Of a stretch of DNA of 64,000 bases, positions 29,931 through 39,364 are shown piece after piece. A model generated the notes under the pieces. The model was not told where the DNA came from. It saw only the letters and a list, made by a program, of their open reading frames with translations, and ran no database searches. The DNA is from Bettongia penicillata ogilbyi (taxonomy: Eukaryota > Chordata > Mammalia > Diprotodontia > Potoroidae). A program made the translations under genes and the position numbers. The number at the start of each line of letters is the position of its first letter. Positions within the stretch are counted from its first letter, which is position 1. The DNA lies in contig JAJHZJ010000270.1 in NCBI GenBank assembly GCA_023548195.1, forward strand, positions 434,001 through 498,000, written 5' to 3'.

Positions 29931-30579
29931 AGTCCAACAACATTAATTCTCCTTGGTCCCTGAACTTCAAGACAAGAGCTGCCCCCAGCCTTCCGGTCTC
30001 TCTTTACCTCCAACTCTCCAGCTTCCTTCTGTGTTTCCATTTCCATCCTGACTGTGGCTAACTTAATCCTAATTACCTCACTCATTTATGAGTCATCCCT
30101 TCTTCCCTTCCACCAAACACACCTGGACACAACATGCCTCTCATTGTACCGTAGCTTCATGTCCTTCATCCTCTGGGGTAAACATTTTAATTTCTTGTGT
30201 AATCCTTGCTTAGGATATTGGTATGTTGCTAGTTTCTTTCACTTGCCTAAGATATCTATCCCAGTGCCTCATGGGAAAAACCAAAGAGTGACTGGATTGG
30301 TCTGGCAGTAGCTGAGAAATTGGGATGTGGTTATTTGAGGAAGTTTCCCTCCTTCACCTCTCCCCCAGCTCCACCAATTCCTAAGGAGGGTCATGGAGAT
30401 AACATGTCTACATCATCTTAATTAAGTGTGACGTTAATGCCTGACCTCCTTATAGTGGTCAGAACTTTAGGGCATTTGCATGAATAAATCAGAAAACAAT
30501 AGAGTTCCAAGCATAATTATTTGTCCTTCATCAGAAAAAAAAATATATGTATACTTCCATCTCATTAGAGCTAAGGAAT
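29931..30579. other. no recognised feature
   Basis: Pyrimidine-rich in its first half, then ordinary sequence. Nothing supportable. Confidence 0.35.
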
Positions 30580-30645
30580 TTCTAGTCTCCTTTGGGGTTA
30601 TGAAGAGTCTAACATAACTGAAACAACTGAGCACAGCAACAAAAA
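30580..30645 (+). mobile_element. SINE1-type 3' tail
   Basis: CTTTGGGGTTATGAAGAGTC, ATAACTGAAACAACTGAGCA, CAGCAAC. Only the RTE-like end is present. Confidence 0.7.
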
Positions 30646-30910
30646 GTAGACTGAGGTGGGCAGCAGGATAGGGCATTGTAATCAGATCTTCTCACCTCAA
30701 CACTTCGACAATGGGTGAGCCCCTTTCCTTCTTTAAGCCCCACTAGTCCTCTTCCATAAAAGGAGAATTATAGTAATATTGGCATATGTAGTGGGACAGA
30801 AATGGGATGATAGTAATGGGGATAATGGTGCCTGTATTACCTACTTCCCAGGACCATTGGGAGGAAGCGCTCTGAATACTCAAGCACAATCCATAATGAC
30901 TAATGAGTAT
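30646..30910 (+). mobile_element. MAR1-type SINE, decayed
   Basis: GTGGGCAGCAGGATAGGGCA, CCTTTCCTTCTTTAAGCCCC, GGGGATAATGGTGCCTGTAT, TACCTACTTCCCAGGACCAT, GAGGAAGCGCTCTGAA. Confidence 0.55.
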
Positions 30911-31274
30911 TACTGGGGATGTTAGTGAGAACAACGAGAAAGATGGAGCTGGTCAGCCCAAGACCGTCTAAAGAGTCTCCCATCTCTTGTATCCTCTGAG
31001 GCTTCCCTGACCCAAAGAATAAATATGGACAAAGTCCAACAAAAGCAAAAAATTCTTGTATTGCACTGTCATGGACTTCCTTTAGTGATTACAAATTCGA
31101 TTCAAACTAAAGTTATGTGCTTTGTGCCCTCAATCTACGATGGTCTGCCAGCCCCTCCAATAGCCCTTGGGGCAGGGAAGGTTCTTACAGGTCTGTATCC
31201 TTACCTCTGTCACTATCTTAATAAAACCTTGAAAAGAGATTTTAAAAATCATTACTGCAGGGTTTAAAGCTGGA
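30911..31274. other. no recognised feature
   Basis: Ordinary sequence without a recognised family. Confidence 0.35.
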
Positions 31275-31690
31275 GGGAACATGACACCATGCAAGGTGTA
31301 CTGAATTTGCAATCAAAGGATCTGGTTTCTAATTCTGACTCTGCCCTTTATTGACCTGGGGCAAGCCATTTAACCCCTTGTAGAGGAAGCTAGGTTGTAG
31401 AGTAGATGGAGTGCTAGACCTGGAGTCAGGAAGACCTGAGTCATTTACTAGCTATGTGACCCTGGGCAAGTCCCTTAACCTTTCTATCTCAGTTTTCCTA
31501 TCTGTAAAATGTGGATAACAATGGCACCTACCTCCCAGGGTTCTTGTGAGGATAAAATGAGATAATATTTGTAAAGTGTTCAGTACAGTGCCTGGTAAAT
31601 AGTACATACTTAATAAACACTTTTTTCCTTTTGTGTGGACTTCTGTTTCCTCATCTGTAAGATGAAGGAATTATACAAGATGTGCATTGT
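31275..31690 (+). mobile_element. THER1/MIR-type SINE split by two other SINEs
   Basis: The 5' part (ACACCATGCAAGGTGTACTG to GGCAAGCCATTTAACCCCTT) ends at about 31,380. The core resumes at 31,636 (GGACTTCTGTTTCCTCATCT, GTAAGATGAAGG). The likely tail (AATGATTCTTTCTAAAGTTC) lies after another SINE, at 31,805. Confidence 0.7.
31383..31628 (+). mobile_element. MAR1-type SINE, complete, nested
   Basis: GAAGCTAGGTTGTAGAGTAG, GGAGTCAGGAAGACCTGAGT, ATGTGACCCTGGGCAAGTCC, GGCACCTACCTCCCAGGGTT, ATAGTACATACTTAATAAAC. Confidence 0.9.
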
Positions 31691-31804
31691 TTTTGAGGCA
31701 TTTGGGGTTAAGTGACTTGCCCAGCATCACACAGCTAGTAAGTGTCTGAGGTCTGATTTGAGTCCAGGACCAGTGCTCTATCCACTGCACCACCTAGCTT
31801 CCCC
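31690..31804 (-). mobile_element. short core SINE, antisense, nested
   Basis: TTTTTGAGGCATTTGGGGTT, AAGTGACTTGCCCAGCATCA, CACAGCTAGTAAGTGTCTGA and head CCACTGCACCACCTAGCTTC. Same short type as 1,826-1,917. Confidence 0.8.
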
Positions 31805-31844
31805 AATGATTCTTTCTAAAGTTCTTCTAAACTCACATACAACC

Positions 31845-32045
31845 CTGTCTCCTCATTTGAGGTTTTCTTGGCAGAGATACTGGAAAGGTCTGCCACTTCC
31901 TTTGGCAGCTCATTTTACAGATGTGGAAACTGAGGGAAACAAGGGAAACAACTAGTAAATATCTGAGGCCAGATTTGAACTCAGGGAGATGAGTCTTCCT
32001 GATTGCAGGCCTGGCACTCTATTCACCATGCCACATAGCTGCATC
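31845..32045 (-). mobile_element. SINE1-type SINE, antisense
   Basis: GAGGTTTTCTTGGCAGAGAT, ACTGGAAAGGTCTGCCACTT, CAGATGTGGAAACTGAGGGA and head CACCATGCCACATAGCTGCA. Confidence 0.85.
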
Positions 32046-32082
32046 CCTTAAAGGTCATCTAATCCAGTCCACCCACTTTTGT

Positions 32083-32322
32083 TTTAATAATAACAACTAG
32101 CACTTTAGCATTTATAAAGTGCTTTACATAAGTTATCTCAATTGATTCTCATAACAATCCTGGTAAATAAGTGCTATTATCATCTTCATTTTACAGATGA
32201 GGAAACTGAAGCACAGAGAGCTTAAGTGATTTAAGCAGGGTCACCCAGTAAGCATCTGAGTCAGGATTCACACTCAGGTCTTCCTGATTCTGAGTTCATC
32301 CCTCTATCCACTGCACCTAATA
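32083..32322 (-). mobile_element. MAR1-type SINE, antisense
   Basis: AATAATAACAACTAGCACTT, AAGTGCTTTACATAAGTTAT, TTTTACAGATGAGGAAACTG and head CCCTCTATCCACTGCACC. Confidence 0.9.
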
Positions 32323-32334
32323 CATACTAATGAT

Positions 32335-32990
32335 TTTTTTTAATACTATAATCACTTCCCAATAATCCCTCCCCCATAGTCTATTCCCTTGTAAACTGCC
32401 CCCCGCAAAAGCAATTCTATCCAAAGTAGGATACAATATCTACAACATTTCACACCTGTGATCTCCCATCTCTCTGACAAGAGGAAGCAAGTACATCCAA
32501 CATCAGTCATATGGAGTTAATCATTGTCTAGAATTGACATTCTGTTATCTTTTTATCTTTCAGTGTTATTTTGATACATTATTGTACTTATTGTGTAGGG
32601 TGTTCCCCTAGTCCTGCTTGTTTCATTTTGTATTAATTCATATAATTCTTTCCATGTTCCTCTGAATTCTTTCTCGTTCCTCTTGGCACAACATGGCATC
32701 ATATTCACGTACAACAAATGATTCAACCACTCTCTAATCACCTACCTTTTGCTACTTACTAAAGTACTGAATATGTTGATATAAACTGGATTTTTTCCTC
32801 CATCTTTGACCCCCTGGGATATATTCCCAACAGTGAGATTGCTGGGGGATGTCATGAGCAGTTAAGTAAACTTTCTTGCATAACTCCCAGTTGGTTTCCA
32901 GAAAGTCCATGTTTTGCCAGCAGTGTGTGACTTTCTTCTCACAGTCCCTTCAACACTGACCATGGCTGTCTTTTGATATCTTTGCAAATT
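32335..32990 (-). mobile_element. L1 3' end, antisense, with ORF2 C-terminus
   Basis: On the minus strand the segment near 32,553-32,741 translates as EWLNHLLYVNMMPCCAKRNE then GTWKELYELIQNETSRTRGT and PYTISTIMYQNN, the L1 ORF2 C-terminal signature, with the 3' UTR beyond. On the plus strand CAACAGTGAGATTGCTGGGG matches the antisense of L1 ORF2. The frame is broken elsewhere, so it is dead. Confidence 0.8.
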
Positions 32991-33115
32991 TTTGAGACAC
33001 CTAGGAGAAATGACTTGCCTAAAGTCAGTCAGTCAGGGAATACAAGAAGCAGGATTTGAACCCTAGTTTCTTGTCCCCAAAACCAGTGCTCTTTCCACTA
33101 TCCTAGATGGCTCTC
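32991..33115 (-). mobile_element. MIR-type SINE, antisense
   Basis: GAAATGACTTGCCTAAAGTC, GCAGGATTTGAACCCTAGTT and head CTCTTTCCACTATCCTAGAT. Confidence 0.65.
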
Positions 33116-33299
33116 CAGTGATTCACAATATTCACAAAATATGCATCTGAGAAATAACCCCTCTTTTCCGACAAGGCTATTTCTTCCAAGCATATGTTAC
33201 ATGTATAAACCTGTCCTTGAAAGATATTAAGCTGGAACAACGCTGCTTAGTGTCTGAGATAGTCACATTCAGGATGGAGTGGAGTTGAAAGGAAGTGGG

Positions 33300-33440
33300 G
33301 GGGCAGCATTGTACTGTGGAAAGAGTTCTGCCTCTGAAGTAGGAGGTACTGAGTTCAAATCCTGACTCTGACTCCTTCTGTAAAGGGAAGGGTGGCCATA
33401 TAATGGCCTCAAAGATCTCTTTCATCTCTAGATCCATGAT
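33300..33440 (+). mobile_element. THER1/MIR-type SINE, internally deleted
   Basis: GGCAGCATTGTACTGTGGAA, GAGTTCAAATCCTGACTCTG, then straight to the tail GGCCTCAAAGATCTCTTTCA and TCTAGATCCATGATAC. Confidence 0.7.
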
Positions 33441-33548
33441 ACATCAGAGATAACTACATTCATTGCCCTTGTGCCTATAAATATCAAATGAGGCATAAAA
33501 CTGGAATATATGGGCTTGCCAGAAGTTACAGGGGTGTAGACAGAGTAC

Positions 33549-33755
33549 TTGGGGTTTGCCTCTGTCATGGATAATGGCCAACAAAAAGTCCAAATGGAAA
33601 AGACTTTTCCTACAGAGTTCTTCCAGATACTTCTGGCTGCATCTGGCATGATGCTGACATCACATCCTGAAACATTGCAAAGACTCTTTGATGATATCCA
33701 TGTAATCACTTCAGAGAGTCTGGCTGACTATCTTGACAAAGGAAAAGCAAAATGA
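33549..33755 (+). pseudogene. RTE reverse-transcriptase fragment, 68 codons open
   Basis: The longest open piece of the RTE remnant, from MGFASVMDNG to LADYLDKGKAK. The LFDD motif near its C-terminal half aligns with the catalytic xxDD box of reverse transcriptases. It is not a cellular gene: its continuation (LDGQPMELM, then DPELNSKKK) is readable only across stops. Confidence 0.6.
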
Positions 33756-33984
33756 ATGGAGAATGAGAATGCTTATGGTCAAGATTCTGAAATGCTCTTG
33801 GATGGACAACCCATGGAGCTCATGCAATAGGATATCTCTCTTGGGCAGCAGACAGACAATGAAACAGACCCAGAATTGAATAGCAAGAAAAAATTAGGCT
33901 CTGATGCCTTCAGGAAATGGTGCAATGCTTTTATAGATCCCCAAGCTTCCCCTTGGAGCTAAGGTTCACCTTTTAATCCCAATA

Positions 33985-34097
33985 TAAAAGCTCCTTCAAG
34001 ACAGGGACCATTTCATTCTTGTCTTTGTATCCCCAAAGCCCGGCATCCTCCCTCGCATATAGGCATTTGGTGAATATCCTTTGAATTGAATTGATTA
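33985..34097 (+). mobile_element. L2/MIR 3' end inside the RTE remnant
   Basis: AAAAGCTCCTTCAAGACAGG, GACCATTTCATTCTTGTCTT, TGTATCCCCAAAGCCCGGCA and TTGAATTGAATTGATTAGAG. It breaks the RTE reading order between FRKW and FYASKAW. Confidence 0.75.
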
Positions 34098-34429
34098 GAG
34101 GTATTCTTCCAATGAGGTTTTATGCTTCCAAAGCATGGAACACTGGCTTCCAAAGAAATAGTTTCTTGTCACCCAAAGGGCAATGGAGAGATGCAATAGA
34201 GGCTTGAAATCTTTACAAAGAATTGTGCAAAAGAAGTAGGTGAAGGATATTCTGAGAGAAATGAATGATCAGAAAGGGTGTGGGCACGTCAGGCTAAAAA
34301 AATGCGTAACAGATGCTGAACATTTGTCCAGGCAACATATTGGAAGCTGCTTTGCCCTACTTACTTCTCATACGCCCATGGAAGCCAGCCAAGACAATAT
34401 AGTTCTTGAATGTATTTAATAAAGACATT

Positions 34430-34612
34430 TCCCATTTCTTTAGTGCTTTGCGGTCTACAAAGAACTTTTCTCATAATAGCCCTGTTAGCATAAGTATCAC
34501 TTCCATTTTACAGATGAGGAAACTGAAGTTGAGAGATTAAGTGTCTTGCTCATGATTATATGGGAACTAATTATAGAAGGGAAGGCAATTTGAACTCAGA
34601 TCTTTGAGGAGG
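34430..34612 (-). mobile_element. MAR1-type SINE, antisense
   Basis: CCCATTTCTTTAGTGCTTTG, CTCATAATAGCCCTGTTAGC, TTTTACAGATGAGGAAACTG. The head is truncated. Confidence 0.8.
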
Positions 34613-34820
34613 TAGAATGTCATAGCAGAAAGGACCTTGGATTTGGAGTCAAAGGGTAGAGCATGGGTTCTGAAGTTAGAGCACAAGGGTCCAAATCCCA
34701 CTTGTCACTCCATGAGTCATCTGGTTAAGTCAGTTCATCTTCTGGGCCTCAGTTTCCTCATCTGTAAAATGAAGGGATCAGACAAAAATCTCTAGTCCCT
34801 TTTACCCTAATTTATACTCC
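34613..34820 (+). mobile_element. THER1/MIR-type SINE
   Basis: GTAGAATGTCATAGCAGAAA, then a short internal duplication of the GGAGTCAAAGGGTAGAGCAT/GAAGTTAGAGCACAAGGG region, CTCAGTTTCCTCATCTGTAA and TAATTTATACTCC. Confidence 0.8.
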
Positions 34821-35450
34821 TCAGATCAATTGTCTCTAAGTCAAGAGATGTGTCACATCACCTCTGATTGATAGACTAACAAAGGATCAACAATACGAAA
34901 CAATTAGCAAAAACTGCAAAGAGACCCTTTGACCCAGAAATTTCATGACAAGGAAAATACCCCAAGGAAGTTATTGACAAATAAAAATCCCCATGTGCGC
35001 AAAAATACTTGTAGCAATTTTTGTGGTTACAAAGAACTGGAAACCAAGAAAATGTCAATCAGTGAGAGAATGGTTAGATAAATTGTGGCCCATGAATGGA
35101 ACGGATTATTAATGTGTTGTAAGACACAAGGATCATGTTGGATCTAGAGAAACATATAAGAAAGACTTGTGTGAACGGATATGGAGTGAAGTAAGCAATA
35201 TAAACATATGTGTGTGCATGTATGCAAAATGAAAAGATGAGCTTAAAACAATTGAAATGGAATGTTCCAAAATTATAAAGAATAAATTTGGCCTCTGAGA
35301 TATGAAGAGATACTTCCCCTGCTCCTTTATGGAGGTGGTGGTACATCAGTAAAGAACCAAACATATGATAACAAATTTGGGGGTTTTATTTGTGGATGGG
35401 TTTTGCTGCATTATTTCTTCTTTCCCTTTTCCTTTCTTTTGAAAAAATGT

Positions 35451-35458
35451 ATCATAAG
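35451..35458 (+). repeat. possible 8-bp target duplication, left (hAT copy B)
   Basis: ATCATAAG; compare GCTATAAG at 35,710-35,717. Five of eight positions agree, including the final ATAAG. Confidence 0.55.
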
Positions 35459-35709
35459 CAGGATGTGCTGGTAAATGTTTAACAACCACGTTATCTGATA
35501 GGGGAAGCAGCAAAGTATGGATACATATCTTTAAAATAAATCTGCATTATTAATAGTTTCTCCATCACTTTTAACTTAGACGATCAACAAAACAGCAAAC
35601 CAAGTCCCGATTTTCAGTGTTTGCCCAATTTCTGAGATGAAAATGATCATGCTTAAAATTTTACAATAGACTCTCTCAGCTGGGTAGAACTGGTTCCAGC
35701 ACACCCCTG
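35459..35709 (+). mobile_element. hAT-like miniature element, copy B, complete
   Basis: A 251-base element with inverted ends: CAGGATGTGCTGG at the left; CCAGCACACCCCTG at the right, which reads CAGGGGTGTGCTGG on the other strand. A worn 8-bp duplication flanks it. It shares its interior with copy A (6,240-6,494) and partial copy C (40,263-40,400). It codes for nothing. hAT ends and 8-bp duplications are established features; the family identity is unknown to me. Confidence 0.7.
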
Positions 35710-35717
35710 GCTATAAG
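35710..35717 (+). repeat. possible 8-bp target duplication, right (hAT copy B)
   Basis: GCTATAAG, pairing with 35,451-35,458. Confidence 0.55.
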
Positions 35718-35830
35718 AGATGACTCTTGGGAAAGGAGGAGGGGAAAGGTTACAAGGGGAAATCTTAATGATGTAAAAATAAAAGATATTAATAGAAATA
35801 TATTCAAAATTTTAAAAGAAAAGTCAGGGA

Positions 35831-36457
35831 CCAAATATTAGGGATGGAGGAGGAGAGGAGAATTTAAATGTCTTTTGTGCCCACTCTCTGATATCTTTCA
35901 GATAATTCTTGAAGTTTTTATGACTTGAAAGCACCCTCAGTGTCTGCTCTTCTCAGAGCCCAAGGATTCAGTCATTGCTTGAGTCCTAGTGTGAGCCAAG
36001 CTAGGATTCACGGGATGGTTAGCTCAGCTGTATGATCTCCCAGGGAGACATTCACCACTGTCAGCACCAAGAAGATAATCAGTTGTTAGATTAATATCCC
36101 ATAAAATATCACTTAGGCCAAAGAAGGTTAGCAAAATAGGTGGTGTTAAAAATTTTACAGAGTCATTTCCCCTTTGGCTGTGACCAGGAAGAAGCAGCAG
36201 ATGATTGTTTGGGGTTTACTTAGGTACAGGTGGGAAGGAGTCCCTTTTGGCCTGACAGCCAACTGTCTCCTGCTTGTGTCTTTATGGATTTTTCCATAAG
36301 CCATCACCCTCACTCAATGACTCGATCTATGGGAGGTCTGTGGGAAGAGGAATCTCCTCCCTGCAAAATCAGGAAAAGTGGGTTTCCACCCTGAGATCCC
36401 TCCCTAGAATGTAAAGGTCCAAAGTGTAGCACTGCCCTTAGCCAAGAGGCAATCTAC
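35831..36457. other. non-repetitive segment
   Basis: No repeat signature between about 35,880 and 36,457. Possible unique or conserved DNA. No exon that I can support. Confidence 0.4.
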
Positions 36458-37350
36458 TCATTCACAAATCTTCATTTAGTGCCTCCCATGTCCCAGGTCT
36501 TGGGGAATCGTAGGATCGTATTTATCTAGAGTTGAAAGGGCCCTCAGAGGCCACCTAGTCCAAACCCCTATTTTCCTGCTGAGGAAACTGAGGCCTACCT
36601 TGGATAATGATTTGTCTTAGGTTATGATAGAGGTCACAAGCATCAGGGGTGGGATGCAAACCTAAGTCCTCTGACTTCAGAGTCAATGAGTTTTTGGACT
36701 ACACTATGATGTCCTTGTTATACGCACACAAAAAAGAGATAGACTCTGCCCTCAAGGAATTACTTTGTACTAGGAGACAATAACATACATATATAAGTAA
36801 AAATAAAGTAAATAGAACTAATATATGAATATATCACTAATCACTATGAATATACTATCAATTAATTAGTTATGTTCATTAATATACTAATATGAATTAT
36901 AATCATATAATTGACATCAACAGCAGAGAATGGGGGAGGTCCCTGACAGTTCAGGAGTTCAGTAAAAGCCTCTCATGGGGTATAGCATAAGAACTGAGTC
37001 TTAGAATTAGCAAGAGACACTGTCATGACATAAGGAAACTGTGCTCTCTGGGCCTGGTGAAAGCCTATGCAAAGCCTTGGAAATAGGAGGCAAAATGATG
37101 TAGAAAATATCCTAGCAGGAGAATAATGAGTGGGTCAGTTTGGCAGGCAAATTTAGTGCAAGAGGAAGTATAATATACAATCAGCCTGGAGAGTTAGCCC
37201 GGGCCTTAGTCGTGAAGGGTTTTAAATGCCAAGCACGGGGAAGAGTTCGTATTTCATCCCAGAAGCAATCGAGAGCAATCTGATCCTCTTGAGTAAAGGA
37301 GTTATATGATCAGACCCGATTTTTAGAATATCAGTTGCTGTCAGCTGCTA
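36458..37350 (+). repeat. old TTTATTAAG repeat, longest copy, split by THER1
   Basis: The start (TTCATTTAGTGCCTCCCATG, TCCCAGGTCTTGGGG) is cut at 36,505. It resumes at 36,718 with ACTCTGCCCTCAAGGAATTA. The distal part is rarely seen elsewhere here: GAAAGCCTATGCAAAGCCTT, CGTGAAGGGTTTTAAATGCC, TGATCAGACCCGATTTTTAG. An AT-rich expansion lies at 36,785-36,910. Confidence 0.7.
36505..36715 (-). mobile_element. THER1/MIR-type SINE, antisense, nested in the old repeat
   Basis: AGTTGAAAGGGCCCTCAGAG, GCCACCTAGTCCAAACCCCT, TGCTGAGGAAACTGAGGCCT and CAAACCTAAGTCCTCTGACT. Confidence 0.85.
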
Positions 37351-37638
37351 GCCAATCCTCTCAATCGAAGATGGATGAGTAGGAGCTCTAAGCCTCAAGG
37401 AAGTTGTTGGGTTGGGCATTGTTCTTGGGGGCAGGGAACAGAGGGACCTAGAATCCAAGAGGACTCATGCTGAAGATACTTACATGTAGTCAGTCAGCTC
37501 TGGATTATTTGCACTAATGGAAAAACAAACAAAGGTGGTAGATTATACAAACTAGCAGGCAGTCCCAAATTTATTTCTGTTTGGAATTAGAATGAGTTCT
37601 CCAAAATTACAATGGATAATTCTAGAAGTCCACACTAG

Positions 37639-37972
37639 GGCTTTTAGGTATAGGTTGGATGACCAATTACTTACTTGCCATATTGTAGTGAAAATTAAGG
37701 GGTAGAATGGTAGAGCAGAAAGGATAGATGACCCAGACTCACCTCACACCTCTGATTCTTACTAGCTATGTAACCATGGGCAAGTCAAAGGCTTTCTAGG
37801 TCTCAGTTTCCTCATCTGTAAAATGAAAAGGTTAGATGGGCTCTTAAGTCACTTCCTGTTTGAAACATATGATCTGATCATCTCAAGACAGTAGATTCCT
37901 TTTTCAGTGAAGAGTTGGATTATCTGACCTCTCTGGTCCAACTTTGAGACTGAAATTCAGTAGTTCTGTTGA
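37639..37972 (+). mobile_element. L3/CR1 3' end, split by a THER1 copy
   Basis: The left part has GGTATAGGTTGGATGACCAA. The right part (37,888 on) has GTAGATTCCTTTTTCAGTGA, AGAGTTGGATTATCTGACCT and ACTTTGAGACTGAAATTC. Confidence 0.55.
37690..37886 (+). mobile_element. THER1/MIR-type SINE, nested in L3/CR1
   Basis: GGGGTAGAATGGTAGAGCAG, ATGTAACCATGGGCAAGTCA, CTCAGTTTCCTCATCTGTAA, AAAGGTTAGATGGGCTC, AACATATGATCTGATC. Confidence 0.85.
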
Positions 37973-38290
37973 TCTGTAGCCCCTATATGTTCCCATGATC
38001 CTCAACTCCCTAGCAAGTCAAAGGGAGCTGAAAGTCTCATGAGTGATTGCATCAGCATGGTGAAAGAGAGTTGGGTTTGCATTTTCAGATTTGGTTCATA
38101 TTCTGTTCATATTCTGGCTCTACTATTAACTATTGGTGTACTCCGCCATCACAACCCTGCCCAGGAAAGCCAAAGGTTGCTCATTGTGACAAATAGGTGT
38201 CACCTAGAGCATTGACGGAATGGGCACACAACATAGCGGATAGATCATTGGGTTTGGAGTCATCAACCATTTGAGCTGGAATCTTACCTT
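37973..38290. other. mostly unassigned, with SINE scraps
   Basis: CATAGCGGATAGATCATTGG and GTTTGGAGTCATCAACC at 38,233-38,270 look like a SINE head. A MIR-like scrap lies at about 38,100-38,140. Otherwise nothing. Confidence 0.4.
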
Positions 38291-38345
38291 TGGTGATAAG
38301 TTCTTTGAAGACAGGGACTGTCTTTGCCTTTCTTTCTTGGTTTCA
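38291..38345 (+). mobile_element. L2 3' fragment
   Basis: GTGATAAGTTCTTTGAAGAC, AGGGACTGTCTTTGCC. Confidence 0.5.
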
Positions 38346-38599
38346 TTTATGAATCAGAGAGCAGGATACTTCATGACTTCCCTCAAGCATATAAAGAGTT
38401 GTATCTCCATCAGTTATTCTTAGGACACAGGCAGTCCTGTGCTCTGTTACTGGGGACTCTCTGAAAATTACTGCTGGCTCTTCTGACACCCAGCTATACT
38501 TACATTTCTCAGAGATAATGGGGCTCAGCAGGACACCTTCATAATTCAAAGAGTCCACAATCCACCAGGGCAAATCACAACTCTTACCCTTTTATGCCA

Positions 38600-38775
38600 T
38601 GTCATACTGGCTTTGTCACTCTGGGTAAATGCCCTCAGTCTCCATTTCCTGATCTGTAAAATGGAGGGAATGATAGCACCTTAACAACCCCACGTCCCTA
38701 GAGTCAAATGAGGTCATGGAAGTAAAGTGTTTTGTAAACCTTAAGCATGATGCTAAATGTTAGATGTATTATTAA
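38600..38775 (+). mobile_element. MAR1-type SINE, 5'-truncated
   Basis: CATTTCCTGATCTGTAAAAT, GGAATGATAGCACCTTAACA, AGTAAAGTGTTTTGTAAACC, GCTAAATGTTAGATG. Confidence 0.75.
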
Positions 38776-39079
38776 GCTAAAAAGTAAAAAAAGGAGCAAC
38801 GATGTAGGAAGTCAACTCCAGAATGACTCTCTCAAGGCACAAGTTAAAAAAAGCAAACAAAAAAAGATATCACTTCCCAGCCTAGTACCTTGTTTGTACA
38901 GAGCAAGTTGAATTGAATAAGATATACAAAAAAAAAAGTATTTCACAGTCCTATAGAGTCACTTCATTCCCACCGCCCTCCTCTCCTCAGAAAATATCCT
39001 AGAGAGAATGAAAGAAGGTTAATGCTTTGCTGTGTTTTCCAGAAGTGAGTTTGCAAATCGACTTCAGGATTGGAGGGGT
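38776..39079. other. no recognised feature
   Basis: A-rich in part. Nothing supportable. Confidence 0.35.
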
Positions 39080-39209
39080 AACGTCATTTATTTCTTTCTC
39101 CAGATCATTTTACAGTTGCGGAAACTGAGATGAACCAGATTGAGTGACTTGTCCAGTGTCACACAGTCAATAAGTGTCTGAGGCCATATTTGAACTCATG
39201 AAGCTGAAG
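39080..39209 (-). mobile_element. SINE1-type SINE, antisense, partial
   Basis: TTCTTTCTCCAGATCATTTT, ACAGTTGCGGAAACTGAG, GTCACACAGTCAATAAGTGT, TTTGAACTCATGAAGCTGAA. It ends abruptly against a sense-oriented SINE1 tail. Confidence 0.75.
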
Positions 39210-39306
39210 AAGGAAATGGCAGCCCCCTCTCATATTTACTATGAAGAAAACTCCAAATGGGGCCACAGAGAGTCAGGCATGACTGAAAAACAATTTAACC
39301 ACGACA
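39210..39306 (+). mobile_element. SINE1-type 3' tail, sense
   Basis: AAGGAAATGGCAGCCCCCTC, AAACTCCAAATGGGGCCACA, GAGAGTCAGGCATGACTG. It is joined head-on to the antisense copy before it. Confidence 0.75.
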
Positions 39307-39364
39307 GAATTAAGAGGGATTGAACAAGGCTTCCTATAGAAGACAGGATGGTACACAATTGCAA

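Larger units (their letters stand above)
33441..34365 (+). mobile_element. RTE-type LINE remnant (reverse transcriptase), split by an L2/MIR tail
   Basis: The frame from 33,549 and its broken continuation read in RTE order: LFDDIHVITSESLADYLDKG where an RT active site normally reads FADD, then LDGQPMELM, LGQQTDNETDPELNSKKK and SDAFRKW. Past an insertion at 33,985-34,097 it resumes with FYASKAWNTGFQRNS, SPKGQWRDAIEA and EMNDQKG. The 47.1-kb fragment has the same order of motifs. Several stops and frame changes and the loss of the usual active-site alanine make it inactive. The upstream endonuclease is not seen. Confidence 0.65.
34850..35830 (+). mobile_element. L1 3' end, split by a hAT-like element
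   Basis: The ORF2 tail is decayed (GGTTACAAAGAACTGGAAAC, GAGAATGGTTAGATAAATTG). The 3' UTR runs CTGAGATATGAAGAGATACT, TCCTTTATGGAGGTGGTGGT, and then GGGAAAGGAGGAGGGGAAAG, AATGATGTAAAAATAAAAGA after the insert at 35,459-35,709. Confidence 0.75.
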
